Of a stretch of 64,000 nt of DNA, positions 33,501 through 45,837 are shown in pieces; position 1 is the stretch's first letter; each line of letters starts with the position of its first letter. The translations under genes and the position numbers were made by a program. The notes below the pieces were generated by a model, which saw only the letters and a program-made list of their open reading frames with translations, was not told where the DNA came from and ran no database searches. The DNA comes from Orychophragmus violaceus (taxonomy: Eukaryota > Streptophyta > Magnoliopsida > Brassicales > Brassicaceae). The stretch lies in the NCBI GenBank assembly GCA_030180135.1, contig CM058233.1, positions 59,168,500-59,232,499 of the forward strand. Direction: 5' to 3'.

Positions 33501-34472
33501 TATTCGGGTTTTTGATTTTTTTTTTTATTTTCTGAAAAAATGAAAAAAGTATACAAATAATAGCAAATTTATGAATACTCAAAATTTTAAAGGATAATCG
33601 CTAGAATTTTGAAAAAGATTAAAAATGATAATTTTGGAAAATTTTAGTTTTGACTTCAATTTAAAGGACAATTTTGAAAACAACCCTTTATCCTTTCTAT
33701 AATTTAAACCTACCAATGTGGACTCTTTTTCTTCATTTTTCCCCAGTTTGTATGTTATAGACATTTGTAACCCTCAAGCTCTATTTTCAGATTTTCCCGT
33801 TTCGTAATTTTTGTAGTTTCGGTTTATGTTTAATAAATAAAATATTTCAGTAAAAAGGACATTTGATACCAAACCAAAAATATTATAAGAAACAAATCAA
33901 ATTGAACTAAACTCAAATAGATACAATGAACTTTTAAAAGAAATAATAAGCAAAACTTCTTTCATGAAAAAACAAAAGAAAACTAATCATGAAATTAAGA
34001 ATTAGAATATTTCTCGATTTACCAAAAGCTCGTAAAGTAATTAATTTTAGTTATTTTTAATGTAAAATAGCAAACTCTACCCAAAGTGAGGAAAATTAAG
34101 CGACCAAAAACTAAACTTTCTGACATTACTGTTCACCATAAAAAGATAGTGAAGCCTCTATGAATTTTATTGCTTTTGTTAATGTGGTAAAGCCGTAAAG
34201 AGTGCTAGAGATGTGAGTCGATTTAAAATTTGTATTTAAAACTAGATGAAAGATAAAAATACGAGAAAACGAGAAACATGTTTGTCTAGGAAAAATATAT
34301 TCTCAGCTCTATGTTTTCAGCATATTATAAATAACTGATATTATTATTAGTATGATATAAATGTCAGTTAATTATCAAAAAAAATGATATAAATGTCAGT
34401 TATTATCGTTAACAAATTAATGTAAATAAATAACATATATGTTAGCACGATAATATTTAATTTAATATAACA
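33501..34472. other. AT-rich non-coding spacer
   Basis: AT-rich sequence with no open frame of interest and no recognised repeat. It contains the host side (A) of the Helitron insertion point at 34472. Confidence 0.5.
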
Positions 34473-34501
34473 CTAGGATCCGATCCGCACTGAGCGTGCG
34501 G
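34473..34501 (-). other. Helitron 3' terminus: hairpin plus CTAG
   Basis: A perfect 6-bp stem (34485-34490 with 34496-34501) and a 5-base loop lie eight bases from the terminal CTAG (34473-34476). Confidence 0.88.
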
Positions 34502-35787
34502 TTTTTTCTTTTCTTTTTATTCACATTTTAAAATTGTTTGATTTATAAAAATTAATTTAATATCATAATTTTAGTATTCATGTATGGTAGTTAACCAATG
34601 ATTGATAGGTTTAAATTCTATGGGATCAAACAATTATTATTTTTATTTGTTTTTGAATGAGTTTTATACAACATTTGATTTATGTTAATCCGTTTTAGTA
34701 TTAATATATGCATTTTAATTATTTTTTTTTTGTTTTTAAGTCTTAGATATTAAACTGATATATTTTTGGTTTGTTTTTGAATGAGTTTTAGACAACTTAA
34801 AATTTGTTTGATTTGTTTTTAAAAACCGAGTCTTAAATGATGTTCGACAATATTTATACATAATGGGCCTTTGTAAGTGGATTAAGTTTGTTATTGTTTG
34901 ACCAAATTTAAGTTATCTTTTTTTTTTAACTTAGAAAGGACCATCAAAATATTTGTATTCAACTAAATAAACTGATACTCTGAAATATCTATAACAATAT
35001 ACATATTAATATATCCTGCAAAATCTAAAAAAATCTTTAAAAAACAACTATCTATGATGCATAATATTCAAAATATGTAAATCATTATACCAAATCTAAA
35101 ATATAATATCTACTTTCCTAATTAAAAATTGAAATTTCTTATAGATACAATTATTTTTATTTAACAGAACAAATATTAATAATATATCAATAGTCAAAAT
35201 AAGTTTTCAAAATTACTACTCATGTAGATATATTGATAGGAAAATAATTATTTATATATATGGATTAGAAAAAATCATTAATTAAATCTTGAGTTGACAT
35301 ATACCTACATTCACAATTTCGTTGCAGGTATATTATGTAATTGTTTTAATAATGACATTTTTAAATTATTTAAAAAATATTAAATTAGTTGACGTTATAA
35401 ATATCATGATTTAAATACTGAGTTGACATTTACCTATTAATATTATTATTTTATTTGAGATTAACAAATTTCAAATAAACATGCAATGTATGTTAAGATA
35501 AATAAAGATAACAACTACATCTATCATAAACACAAAAGCATTTGCATAAATAGTACCTTAATAAATACCGAGAATTGTATCAAAAAAAATTCACCAAAAT
35601 ATTACATGCCAATTAAAGATAAGTTCAAAAGAGTTATGGAATAAGAAAGTACACAATACTTGGAATAGTAACCACTTGAAGAGTTCTTCCATTCACCAAT
35701 ATTAAACCCTAAGAAAAATTAGAAAATATAAATAATTACTTACTTTGTTAAAATGATGCTAAATTTTATAGTTAAATGACTATTAAT
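34502..35787. other. AT-rich 3' non-coding part of the Helitron
   Basis: No gene seen. AT-rich, with GTTTTTGAATGAGTTTTA repeated near 34650 and 34771. Confidence 0.5.
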
Positions 35788-36868
35788 TTACCACTCTTTG
35801 ATGGAAGTGGGTTCTTCAATTTCTGGATCAAAGATAACATCCAAGATATCACCAGAATCTTCAAGTATTGGTACTCCTAAATATATAGTTAAACAAATTT
35901 GTTTCAGTGATATATTAAGATTATGCTTAGAAGTAGTCTATAAATTATCAAAATAAAATATATTAACTTGAATTTTGCTTACTTGGGGAATTATCAACGC
36001 GCCAAAATCTCAAACACACAACATTTTTGTAATTTCCACTTGAGTTCCAAAGATCATTGAATTTTATAGCAACCTTACCCTTTGCAACACAATTGATGTA
36101 TGTGTTGCTTCATAAAATTTATAGAAATTATATATAATTCATGCAATCACAAAAATATCATAAATAAAACATAACTTTTGTTAATTACATGCTTACTCTC
36201 TTTCCTTGATCTTAAAATGAATTTTGTAATCTTGAGCTATGGTGAGAGGTCCAACCCACATGATTGCACCTATTACATCTAAATAACATAGAATTTTGAA
36301 TAGATATCACGATTTTTATAATATACAGTATAAACATGCAACAAACTAATAATTTGAATATTAAACCAAACATACCAATAGTGTAGAGATGTTCGACATT
36401 GCCTTGCAAGATGTTTTTGAATATCACAAACTCATAGTACACATCCTCAGAGATATTGTAGTGGTTGTCAACTTGGGTGGAATCCTCAAGCAAAGTCTTC
36501 TTTTCAGCATAAGTGTTTCTAAACTTTCGGTTGATATGGATCACTTCGAAATTCTTCATACACATCCAAGATCCCTCTTCAAATTTGTCCTTGAATTTGT
36601 CTATAAACATCTGAGGTATGATAGCTTCGATTTTGTAACCCTGTAACAAAATAATTTACTCAACAACATGTTTAGATTATAGATCAAAAACAGAAAAGTA
36701 TTATTAAATGTTTGGGCGAAGAAAACTTACGTATTCATCGGATATGATTACATGGATCTGTAAACCATTCATGCAAAGGCTTGTGAACCACTTCCGTATG
36801 ATCTTTCCTCGAATATTCAGACAGGGTTCAATACCATCAAGATCATAGAAGTTTATAAAATCACCCAT
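35788..36868 (-). CDS. Small OB-fold (DUF223/RPA1-like) protein, apparently intact
   Basis: Five exons on the minus strand (36868-36731, 36640-36376, 36278-36197, 36107-35983, 35876-35788) join in frame, without stops, into 232 residues with GT-AG introns throughout. The N-terminal OB fold reads NIRGKIIRKWFTSLCMNGLQ, then IHVIISDEYGYKIEAIIPQM. A second OB fold begins at the conserved DVIGAIMWVGPL segment (about residues 134-146), followed by NTYINCVAKGKVAIKFNDLW and CLRFWRVDNSP. This is the DUF223/RPA70-like family of plant single-strand DNA-binding-type proteins. It is shorter than RPA70 and lacks the C-terminal zinc-ribbon domain. Role is inferred only: DNA or RNA binding, possibly serving the Helitron. 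Neighbour upstream is the B3 gene. Confidence 0.7.
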
Positions 36869-37940
36869 AATTTCTTTTGGTGTTTGAAGAGTTTAACAAT
36901 ATATAAGTTATGATTTCGAAAGAACTTTCTTGTTTATGATAAAGCCAAAAAACGTTGACTATGCCAATATATATATATATAGAAAATTCAGAAATTTTGA
37001 TTAGGTCTAAATGTTAGGTGTAAATTGAATGTGATATTCATTTATTGTGTTAATTGAACATGGATATTTACTTTTTGTTAAAGTAAAATAAATTAACAAT
37101 GAATATTCTGATTGATGGAATAATTCAATGTGTAACATTTATTAAGTTAAATGAATATTCACATTGTCGTCAACTCAATTTAATTAGATATTGGAAGCAA
37201 ATTAAATATTCTCCAGTACCTATCTTCATGGATATTCGTTTCGAAAAAGTTATGACAAATATAAATTGTATATTAATATCTCTTCTTATAAAGACGCTAT
37301 CTTTCAATATCTCTTCTTATAAAGACACTATCTTTCAATATACTCATAATTATAGTATTCATAATATAATTCTCATTAAATTTAGTTAATGAATTATTAG
37401 TTTAGATATGTAAAAGATATCCAAGCCCAAATATCAAACATATTGTTAGTTTTTTGTTACAAAAATTGAATGAGAAACATTTATTAGATTAGTATATATG
37501 GTAATTGTCAAGTCAAATCACTAAACATCATGATTACAAATATTGGAAAGTGAACCAAAATTAATATGTAACATTTCTTTCTAAATGAATTTTGGAGCTC
37601 AAGATAAAGAAAAGTAAATTACGAATATTTTCACTTTTTGTTAATGATTCAAATTTAGTTTATATTCCATATAATTCATTTAGATTTGATATGGAAATTT
37701 CTTAATTTGTTATTCTTTGTCCTGAAAAATATTCTTTAACTAAAACAATCCATAACAAACTTTGAAAGCAATTTAATACACAAAAAGTACTTGACATGAG
37801 CTAAAAGAAGTCATAAGCAAAAAAAGAATAGTACCACGTTAGTTCAAACATACATAACCATTTATGGACAACATAAGTTTTTGACAAAACTAAACGAAAC
37901 ATAGATTTTTAAAGAGTTAGACGACATCAGACATTATTGG
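36869..37940. other. AT-rich spacer within the Helitron
   Basis: No coding sequence recognised. A 32-bp segment, ATCTCTTCTTATAAAGACNC TATCTTTCAATA, is repeated in tandem near 37278-37341. Confidence 0.45.
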
Positions 37941-39064
37941 AGGAGAACATCAAGACTGAAGTATTGGCATTTTGCCAGAAAAGCTGAAGAGTAATACTTT
38001 GGTTGGCCTTGATATTATTTGCTGTCAGATAGCCAAACGAATACGTCTCCTATTCGTATCCGAATATAACACAAGCTCAACAGACCATTTTTGTCCATCA
38101 TCATTGACCATCAAAATGGATTTGCCAGCAATAGTCCACAAGTCGTTTGCATCAACAAAGGACTTAGAAAGATACTACAAAACAAACACATATAGTTCAT
38201 GTAACAATACTTAAAAAAAAAATACCAAGGAATAACTGACCATTCTGCTTCGCTTTATGCCGTCACTTGTGACGTTCAAGGTGACAAACTTCTCCCCAGC
38301 TCCTTCAAAAATCAACTTGATTATTACTGAAAATATTATAAACCATCAAATATTGTCCAGAAAATAAGTGGAATCAAACAACTTACTTGTGCTACATTCT
38401 CCAGTCTCCATAGGAACAGTTGTATGTACTTAAAAAACATCTCGATTATTAGTCAAAATATTATACATCATTAGAAATTGTCTGAAAATTAGTGAAAAAC
38501 AATTAATCGTGATACCTTCTCCAGTCTCCTTCGGAGGTGCTAAATTGAGACATAAAAATCATCTCGATTATTAGTCAAAACATTAGAAATCATAATTAAA
38601 TCACCTAGTTAAAAACACTTACTCGTTAAACCTTCTCCAGTCTCCAATAGTTCTGCCGTTTTTTTGATATGTGATCTCACAACCGTTTGATTGAAACTTG
38701 TGTACCATATGGAAGTCAGCATCTCCACGATACTCAAAAATTAGAAGATCTAACTCTTTTAATGCATGAGCTCTGAAGAACCGTTTCCAACCATATCTAA
38801 TCCTATTACCATCTAGTTTGATAGGAAAATCTTCTCGCCTTAAATCAGATGTGAGTACACCGTCAATAACATCTGTTTTTCCAAGTATAAAGCTATCAAA
38901 GAACTTGTCCGGTAAAATCTGTAACACAAGTTGAAACAATTACTGCCAGAAGAAAAATCACCTTACAAAATAAGCCTTAATAAGATAGTCATACTATGAT
39001 TACATACCAAACTCCTTGTACACATCCGTGGAAGCATAGGCATGAAAAACCTTGGGTGTTTCAT
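37940..39064 (-). pseudogene. B3-domain (REM-like) transcription factor gene on the Helitron
   Basis: Exon 1 (39064-39008) encodes MKHPRFFMPMLPRMCTRSL. Exon 2 (38918-38623) holds the rest of a B3 domain: ILPDKFFDSFILGK, then GWKRFFRAHALKELDLLIFE, then YRGDADFHMV. Short exons follow near 38530 and 38410 (TGE-containing), then the start of a second B3 domain near 38300 (EKFVTLNVTSDG), and its end at 38190-37940 (KSFVDANDL, GQKWSVELVLYSD). Within this last part the frame breaks after RRRIRLA: compared with the second copy at 53264-52959, several codons are missing and the frame shifts before LTANNIKANQ. REM-type B3 proteins bind DNA. The frameshift may have inactivated the second domain only. 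Confidence 0.7.
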
Positions 39065-39778
39065 CTTCTTATTGTTGTCTGCAAGTTTTATAAGCAAGTC
39101 TAAATCAAAAATAATTTTTTGGGGTATGAATGTTTAAAAATCAATACATGCATGGATCAAAAACAATATGAATAAAACTGCAACTTCGAATAGAGAACTA
39201 TTTTTAAAGGCAAAAAACATCCAAGTTGCAGAATAGATGATTTGTATAAATCAAAATCCATTTATCTCACTATAAATCTGAAATTCATAAAAAGACAAAC
39301 CCTAATTCTTTACAACTGCATCTACTGCAAAATCATGGGTTACCTTGTGGGATGAGTTCTTGAGAAATCACGATTCTCTTACTACCACTCTCTAGATTGC
39401 CGCGCGAAGAATGGAAATTTTTTTATTTCGATCCCAACTGCACTTTACCGTTTTTTTGCCAATTTCAGAATCCCAAAAAACAGATGTCGTTTCAACTTCA
39501 TGCTTATTAATATGGGCTTTAATTAATTTGGGCTTTAATTAATGAGTAAGTTATTAATAAATTATCCCAAATGAAAGAATTGAATTTGTACAACTAAGAC
39601 CTCTCTATTTATGCTAAGTTCTAATAACTATTGATAGAAGGCAATTTAAAATGAGTAAAAATATAAACGAAACCTTAATAAAAATAAAACCAAAATAAAA
39701 CCAAAGCATTGTTTAAAACACACCAAAATGATCCGATAATAAATAGAACAATACTAAAAAGAGTTTTAATTAAAATAA

Positions 39779-42067
39779 CTAATCATCGATCTTCTCGATC
39801 TTGATAGTCTTCAAGCATTTCTCTTTAGTAGCCGAGTTGATATCAGCCAAATCTCCTTCCGTTTTGGGCTTGGACAATGGAGTCAAACATGCATCTGAAT
39901 TTTCTTGACTATTAATATCAATCAACGAAACCTAAAAAAAACATAATATGATTTTATAAGAATAATCCTTTTAATGTCACACTATAATCATGCATTATTC
40001 ATAATAAGTAGTTTGTCTTTAACAAATTATTTGATTATAGGATAAACTTACTTGCTCACTGGAAATAGCTGAATCCAATGGGTTAAGAGCCTCTGATCCT
40101 TCCTCGATCTTGAGTACTTCGTCGATAGCCCAAGTTTTTCCAACCTTATAGATTTCTGATCCCCAAAAAACGTTGTCCTTGTTTACCAACACTCTAAACT
40201 GAAACGTTTTTCCAACCAAATCTTTTATAGCATCAGACAGTATCGTTGGATCTTCCATCTGTAATATCAAAAATCAGTATTTTAATATGAACATTTAAAT
40301 GAGTTTGAGTGTTAAGAAAATAAACAGATATATGATATTAGAATAACCTCATCCAACGATCAATCTAGAAGTGTTTCAGCCGATATCCCAATAAGTTTCT
40401 CAGCAACTGAATCAAGTAGCATAAACTTTATCTCTGTGGTTTCATCCTTCACCATAAGATGCAACTTGAACCTACATAAACAAATAGTGAGATATAGCAT
40501 TCAAAACATTTAAACATTTTGCAAGAAAAACGATTGTGAAAGAGAACTTACTTGGATGAAACGTCTGAAAATATTTTCCTTGCATTCATCACAACGGAAC
40601 AAATATTTTTCTTTGACTGATTTAATTTTTATGACCCTTTTATTGTATTTGGTATGGTTAAAGTAAAACCAAGCATAATCCGTATCATTGGCATATGGTG
40701 CCTTTCACCCTGAATTTTCCTTCCTTTAACCATTACAATACGCATAATATAAACACCCGTTCATTATAAATAGAATGCAACTAAATAAATTAATATATGG
40801 GTACCTCGTTAGCCATAAGTATTTCTGATATACAGAGCTCAAGAAACTCTGCCCAATGATCTGGTTTGTGTTTTTTCCTATTGACCAAAGCCTCTCCTTG
40901 TTCACATACAGCGAGAGCAAGGCCATCATCGGGTAGCCTAAAACAATTAGAATTAGTTTAAATCAATATATAAGCAAAACATTATAACTGATTAGAAAAA
41001 TAACCTTCATAAACTTACATTGTCAGAAATTCTTCAGCTTCCGGCCAAGTTGGGTCAATAATGACTTTAGAAGCGTCAAATGCATTTGTGATTTGAAGTT
41101 CTCCTAAATGATTTTATGAATTGTTTAATCAAGAAACATTGATTCTCTGAATCGTTTAATCAAAAAGCATTGTCGATGGTTACAAACCTTTGTATGTGTT
41201 ATTTTTGCAAATCAGATCAAACAAATCAATGTTTTACCAATGGCTTCTTGACATGCATTAAAAACTTGTTCAGCAAAACACCCCCAAAGACAACATGCCA
41301 ATCTTTGATCACTATTAAAACAACGCATTAGTAAATTTAAATTGTAATCATAAAACTAAATCCAGTAACCATCGAAACTTACTCAGTATTTCTCAAAGTA
41401 AACTCAATTTTCTTCCTCTCTTTACCCATTACTTGAACAACATCCATGCCTCTAACGTCCATAATTTGGCCAATAACATCTAATGGCAACAATAAAATAA
41501 GGAAAATAAATAATAAGTACAATAAAGAGGTTTTGAAATGATAGATACATTGGGGTTTAGTTCTTAAACTTACCAACTAAATGATGTGTTTTTAAACTCC
41601 CATTGGAAATGGATTCAAAACTTGTCAATGACAAAAAACTATCATCCAGCTTGAGTTCAGATCGAGTAATAGACGTATTACTCAAGAAAGACATTTTGTT
41701 GACATGGTCGGTTGGTCTATATTTGCCAGATGCAGGTTTTATTGAAAAATTCTCAATAACCCTCTATTCTCCAATGGGTAGATGTCTTTGAACCCGTACC
41801 AAATATTGTTTTTTGCATGAAGCATGGATTTTGACACCCTACAACGAAATAATTAAGAATTTATGACAAAACCATTAAAGTTAAATGTTTCTAACACAAT
41901 AACATAATCAATTCCCTTACCGTTTTGTCAGCCAACACGAGTTCCAATGACTCTCCACTAACAGCCGTATACTGCTTCCAAGAGTGAAGGACTTTCACTT
42001 GAACTCATCATGTAGTTTTGAATGGTTTCACATCTTTGAGATATGAGACATTTTTGGTAGAACTCAT
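39779..42067 (-). pseudogene. RPA1 (RPA70)-like gene on the Helitron
   Basis: Exon 1 (42067-41921) encodes MSSTKNVSYLKDVKPFKTT, two adjacent stop codons at 42010-42005, then VQVKVLHSWKQYTAVSGESL. Exon 2 (41838 downward) starts GVKIHASCKKQYLVRVQRHL and has another in-frame stop near 41765. Next come the second OB fold (DVIGQIMDVRGMDVVQVMGK; LACCLWGCFAEQVFNACQEA), an RPA-C region (FKLHLMVKDETTEIKFMLLD) and DPTILSDAIKDLVGKTFQFR near 40250, ending IEKIDD. Domain order matches plant RPA70. RPA70 binds single-stranded DNA in replication and repair; Helitron-borne copies are thought to assist rolling-circle transposition. Multiple stops make this copy a pseudogene. Confidence 0.78.
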
Positions 42068-42187
42068 TTTGTCGGCTGGTAGAGAGAGAAATAGTAACAA
42101 AATGCGTTAAGAAAGACTGAAGACTTTGATGATAGATGTTCGTATATATAGTTTTTTTTAGGTCAAGATTTTTGGTAGAATACCATT

Positions 42188-42611
42188 GGCATATTCGAAT
42201 GAAATATTAAATTCTAAATATCTTTGATTGATATCGAATATTATGGTAACTGATTTTAGAAACATTTTAAATTTGAATGCACTATCGAGACTTGCGTAAT
42301 AAGCTTAATATAATTAGATTCCTAATCTGTTAATGAAAGATATCGACCGATTTAATGCAAAATAAATATTTTTAAGAATGGGCGGGGAAGATTGAAACAT
42401 TACGAATGGGCGGGGAAGATGTTTAGAATATTTTTGGCATATTCGAATGAAAGTTTAAATTCTAAATATCTTTAACTTATATCGAATATTATCGTAACTG
42501 ATTTTAGAAACATTTTGAATTCGAATGTATTAGCTCGACTTGGGTGATAAGCAAAATATATTTAGATTCCTAATATGTTATGAAAGATATCAAATGGTTT
42601 AATGTGAAATA
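42188..42611. repeat. Direct repeat of about 180 bp near the Helitron 5' end
   Basis: 42188-42370 and 42436-42611 both start GGCATATTCGAATGAAA and continue in parallel through CTGATTTTAGAAACATTTT and AGATTCCTAAT, with a GAATGGGCGGGGAAGAT spacer repeated between them. Confidence 0.75.
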
Positions 42612-43066
42612 AATGTTTACCATTTGGACGGTTAGATTCGAATACATAAGATGAACGGCCTAGATCAGTAAACGGGTTCCGGGCTATATCCATTTAATAT
42701 CCCCTAGATTGGACGGCTAGATTAAAACGTTAATAATAAACGGCGGAGATTTAAAAATAGGATCCGCACTATATCCGATTAAGATCCGCGCTATATTCGA
42801 TTAGGATCCGCGTGCCAAAATTATAAATGAGAAACATTCAACGGGCAATCGGATTAGAACACACGCGAATAGACGGACACGATTAGAAAGATGGATTCGC
42901 AAAAAAATAAAAACCCGGCCCGGTTCCGCGCGCTCGCGTGACAAAATATCCAAAGATTCCAGGTTTTACCCTTAATGAAAAAATACACTCCTAACGACTC
43001 CAAGAGCAATTTTCGGGAATACAACTTTTTTGTACCAAGGACGGTTTCCTATCTTTATAATATAGA
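42612..43066 (-). other. Helitron 5' subterminal region with GGATCCGCGCTATAT repeats
   Basis: GGATCCGCACTATATCCGATTA and close variants are repeated three times at about 42758-42815. The related GGATCCGATCCGCACTG sits next to the 3' terminus (34476 onward), so the two ends of the Helitron share a short motif. Confidence 0.55.
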
Positions 43067-43476
43067 TTATCAACGATGAATAGTGTTTCATTAATTTGTA
43101 ATTAATTAAAATAAAATTATTTAGGGATTTGGATTTAGAATTTATAATTTAGAGTTAGGGATTTTAGGTTTAAAACATACAATTTAGATCAAGAACAATT
43201 TATTAAGCATACATTTCTTTTTAATTGGATTATTTATTATTTAACAACTAAATTATCGATTAGAGAAACAACTTATCATTTAACATTATTTGTCATTTTA
43301 GGGTAACAGAATTAAGGAGCAGGTACCATCTAATATTATTTATCATTTTAGGGTAATGGAGTTAGATGTCATGATATATGTTTTATATTAGTATTATTTT
43401 GTTGAGCATATATGTAGTTTTAAGTGGATTATTATTATTAACAATATAATCATCATATATATAATGGGACACTAAT
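43067..43476. other. AT-rich spacer between two Helitrons
   Basis: No gene recognised. TAATATTATTTATCATTTTAGGGTAA-like segments occur twice near 43280 and 43331. Confidence 0.4.
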
Positions 43477-43635
43477 TCTCTCCAATTTCGGGCTATCCAC
43501 GTGTACATCTGAGGTGACATTTTTTTTTGTCTAATGAGAGACCACTCTCTCGCCACATCAGTTTTTCTCTAAATATATAACTTGGGCCTGTTAGTTTGAA
43601 TATGTATATCATATTAAGCCCATTCATGTATAACC

Positions 43636-44480
43636 ATGAATCATGTTTCTCCTAAGCCCTGGCGCTTCTTCTTCTTTCTCCTCATGCCACCGATGTCGAT
43701 TCGTGAGGTCAATACGGACGCGGAGACGCCGAGTTTGACAGTCGAGGATACGAAGAAGCTGCTTGGAGCGCCGCAAATCGAAACCGTGAGAACAAGCTTA
43801 GTGAGACATGGAGAAGCTGGATGCCGTATTCATATTTCATCAGCGATTCTTAGCATGATATTGGGGAATCTTGCGTTTAAGCTTCTTCAGATCCAGATCA
43901 CTGGTCTATAATCGCGAAGATTCCTGACGATTCAGCAAACGTCATAGTTTTGGGAGATTCCGTTTGTCTCAGACTAGATCAGTTAATTGCCTCTTTGATT
44001 TAACATTTGAAATCATCTTCTACGTTGAATCAACTTTACATGTCAAATGAATCCTTGAGTCTGCAGCTGTTTGACCTGATTAATACAATTACTCCCACAA
44101 ACGGGTATGATAAAGGAATGACCTAGAAGTTTGGAATTGGAATCTCAAGACTCACACACAACTCTTATCTGCATTTCTTTATCTCATTTGGAACCCATGA
44201 ATCAGAGGAAGAAGATGAAGATCATCGTGATGGACACACGGACGTTGCTTTGTAATGGATGGAGACAAGGATTTGGGTCATGCCGTTTTCCATCAGTACG
44301 AAGCGGGTTCTTGAAGCTGCAGTGGAGTACTCCAAGACTTTGGAGTGTCATTATATTGCAAATGTAATCTCAAGTCAAGAAGCTAGAATCAGGAAGTGAA
44401 CCGCTTTCTTCACAGAACGATGAGAAGAAGACTGATCAAAGTTCGTGATACAATAAGCAAGAACATGAAGATTCTCTTAC
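43636..44480 (+). pseudogene. Unidentified captured gene sequence
   Basis: This may be 5' exons of the bromodomain gene or a third captured fragment. An open frame from 43636 contains TDAETPSLTVEDTKKLLGAP, and further broken frames run to 44480. I could not assign it to a family. Confidence 0.35.
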
Positions 44481-44603
44481 GGTATGCTCAGATTAATTTA
44501 TGCCTTGATTGTTGCTCTTTTCTTATATGGTATGGACATGGACATTTAGGTTGATTAACACACCTAATGAGCCTACTGTGTTTTGGTGTCATATTGGTCT
44601 CAG

Positions 44604-45659
44604 GTGATCAAGAAGATTATGAAGATGGAGGCTGATGATCCCTTTAATGTTCCTGTGAACCAAGAAGCTCTTAGAAACCCTGTAAGTGTGGATGTTCAAT
44701 TTTTTTTTATTGGATAAAGTCACTATTTTGGGAGGTGTTGTTACATATTAACCTTGGATTGTGAAAGCATAACTATTTATCTATACATTTGTTATATTTT
44801 CCATATTTCCAATTACATGGTTATGTTAGTCTTCTTAGGTACATAGCTCCTTACAAATTTGCAGCCTAAATATTTTATTTAGTGACCAAACGAAAATGAT
44901 TTTGATCTCAACTGACAGGACTTAGAAATGCTTTAGTACATGGAATAGTCCTATAATTTAAGCTCAGCCCAGGGTTGTTCTCTTTCAATACGGGAACAAG
45001 GGAATGATACTTTTTTATTTGTATGTTACTGGACCAGATCGGCTGTATTGGTTAGACTTATATACTGCGATTTTTATCTTTGTCTTTGAGGGATTACTTG
45101 GCTTTTGGTTATTACAAAAGTTAGTTCTCAGCTCTTATGGATTTACATTTGCTTACAAATATAAAAGTAGAAGAACAATAGCAGCGTATGATCTTACTAG
45201 GAATTCCTTGACTTGTCAGCTTCTTATAATTTGACAAATTTGATATCTTAACAAAGATGGATAATGAATTGTAGTGTGACTTCGTTTACCCTGACGCTGG
45301 ACAATAATATTTATCTTATATTTTTTCATCTGAAGGATCTTCCCATTGCTGCTTTGCTCATTGCTTCAAAAGGGGTTTCACTATTTATGCTTGACTTACA
45401 AATGTTTTATGGTTATGTAATTAGGACTATTTCAATATCATCAAGACACCTATGGATTTTGGAACAGTATGCAGTAATCTTGAAAAAGACAACATATATA
45501 TGAATTCTGAGGATGTATACAAGGATGTACAATACATTTGGAATAACTGTTCCAAGTTCAATAAGAAAGGTAATTATATCGCTGACCTAATCAAGCGAGT
45601 GAATAAAAATTTCACGAAGTATTGGGCTGCTGCAGGATTGTATACTGAGCATTATGCAG
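44604..45659 (+). pseudogene. Captured bromodomain gene fragment
   Basis: Two exons keep clean splice sites. 44604-44681 encodes KKIMKMEADDPFNVPVNQEA (first helix of a bromodomain). 45425-45659 encodes DYFNIIKTPMDFGTVCSNLE, then YMNSEDVYKDVQYIWNNCSK and KRVNKNFTKYW. The P-M-D-F-G (ZA loop) and the acetyl-lysine-contacting N in NNCSK are present, so this one module is nearly complete. Bromodomains bind acetylated histone tails. Upstream and downstream parts of the source gene are absent or decayed. Confidence 0.82.
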
Positions 45660-45837
45660 GTATTTTAAAAATTTATCTTCCCTACCATTTGATTATTTTT
45701 CTTAAGCATTTTAAATTGGCAGTTGTAGTTCTCCCCATACATAGTTACGTTTCTGGTTCCCTTTAGCATTGTGAATGCTTCTGAATTACCATGCTCTCCA
45801 CCCTTTTTCTGATCTGTTATTTCTAATTCCATGCAGT

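Larger units (their letters stand above)
34473..43066 (-). mobile_element. 8.6-kb Helitron carrying RPA1-like, B3 and OB-fold genes
   Basis: On the minus strand it begins TCTATATTATAAAGATAGGA (43066 downward) and ends with the hairpin CCGCACGCTCAGTGCGG, eight bases, then CTAG. It is preceded by A and followed by T. These are canonical plant Helitron termini. It carries three genes in the same orientation: an RPA1-like pseudogene, a B3-domain gene and a small OB-fold gene. No Rep/helicase is recognisable, so it is non-autonomous. RPA-like genes are known Helitron cargo in plants; the B3 gene is less expected. Confidence 0.85.
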
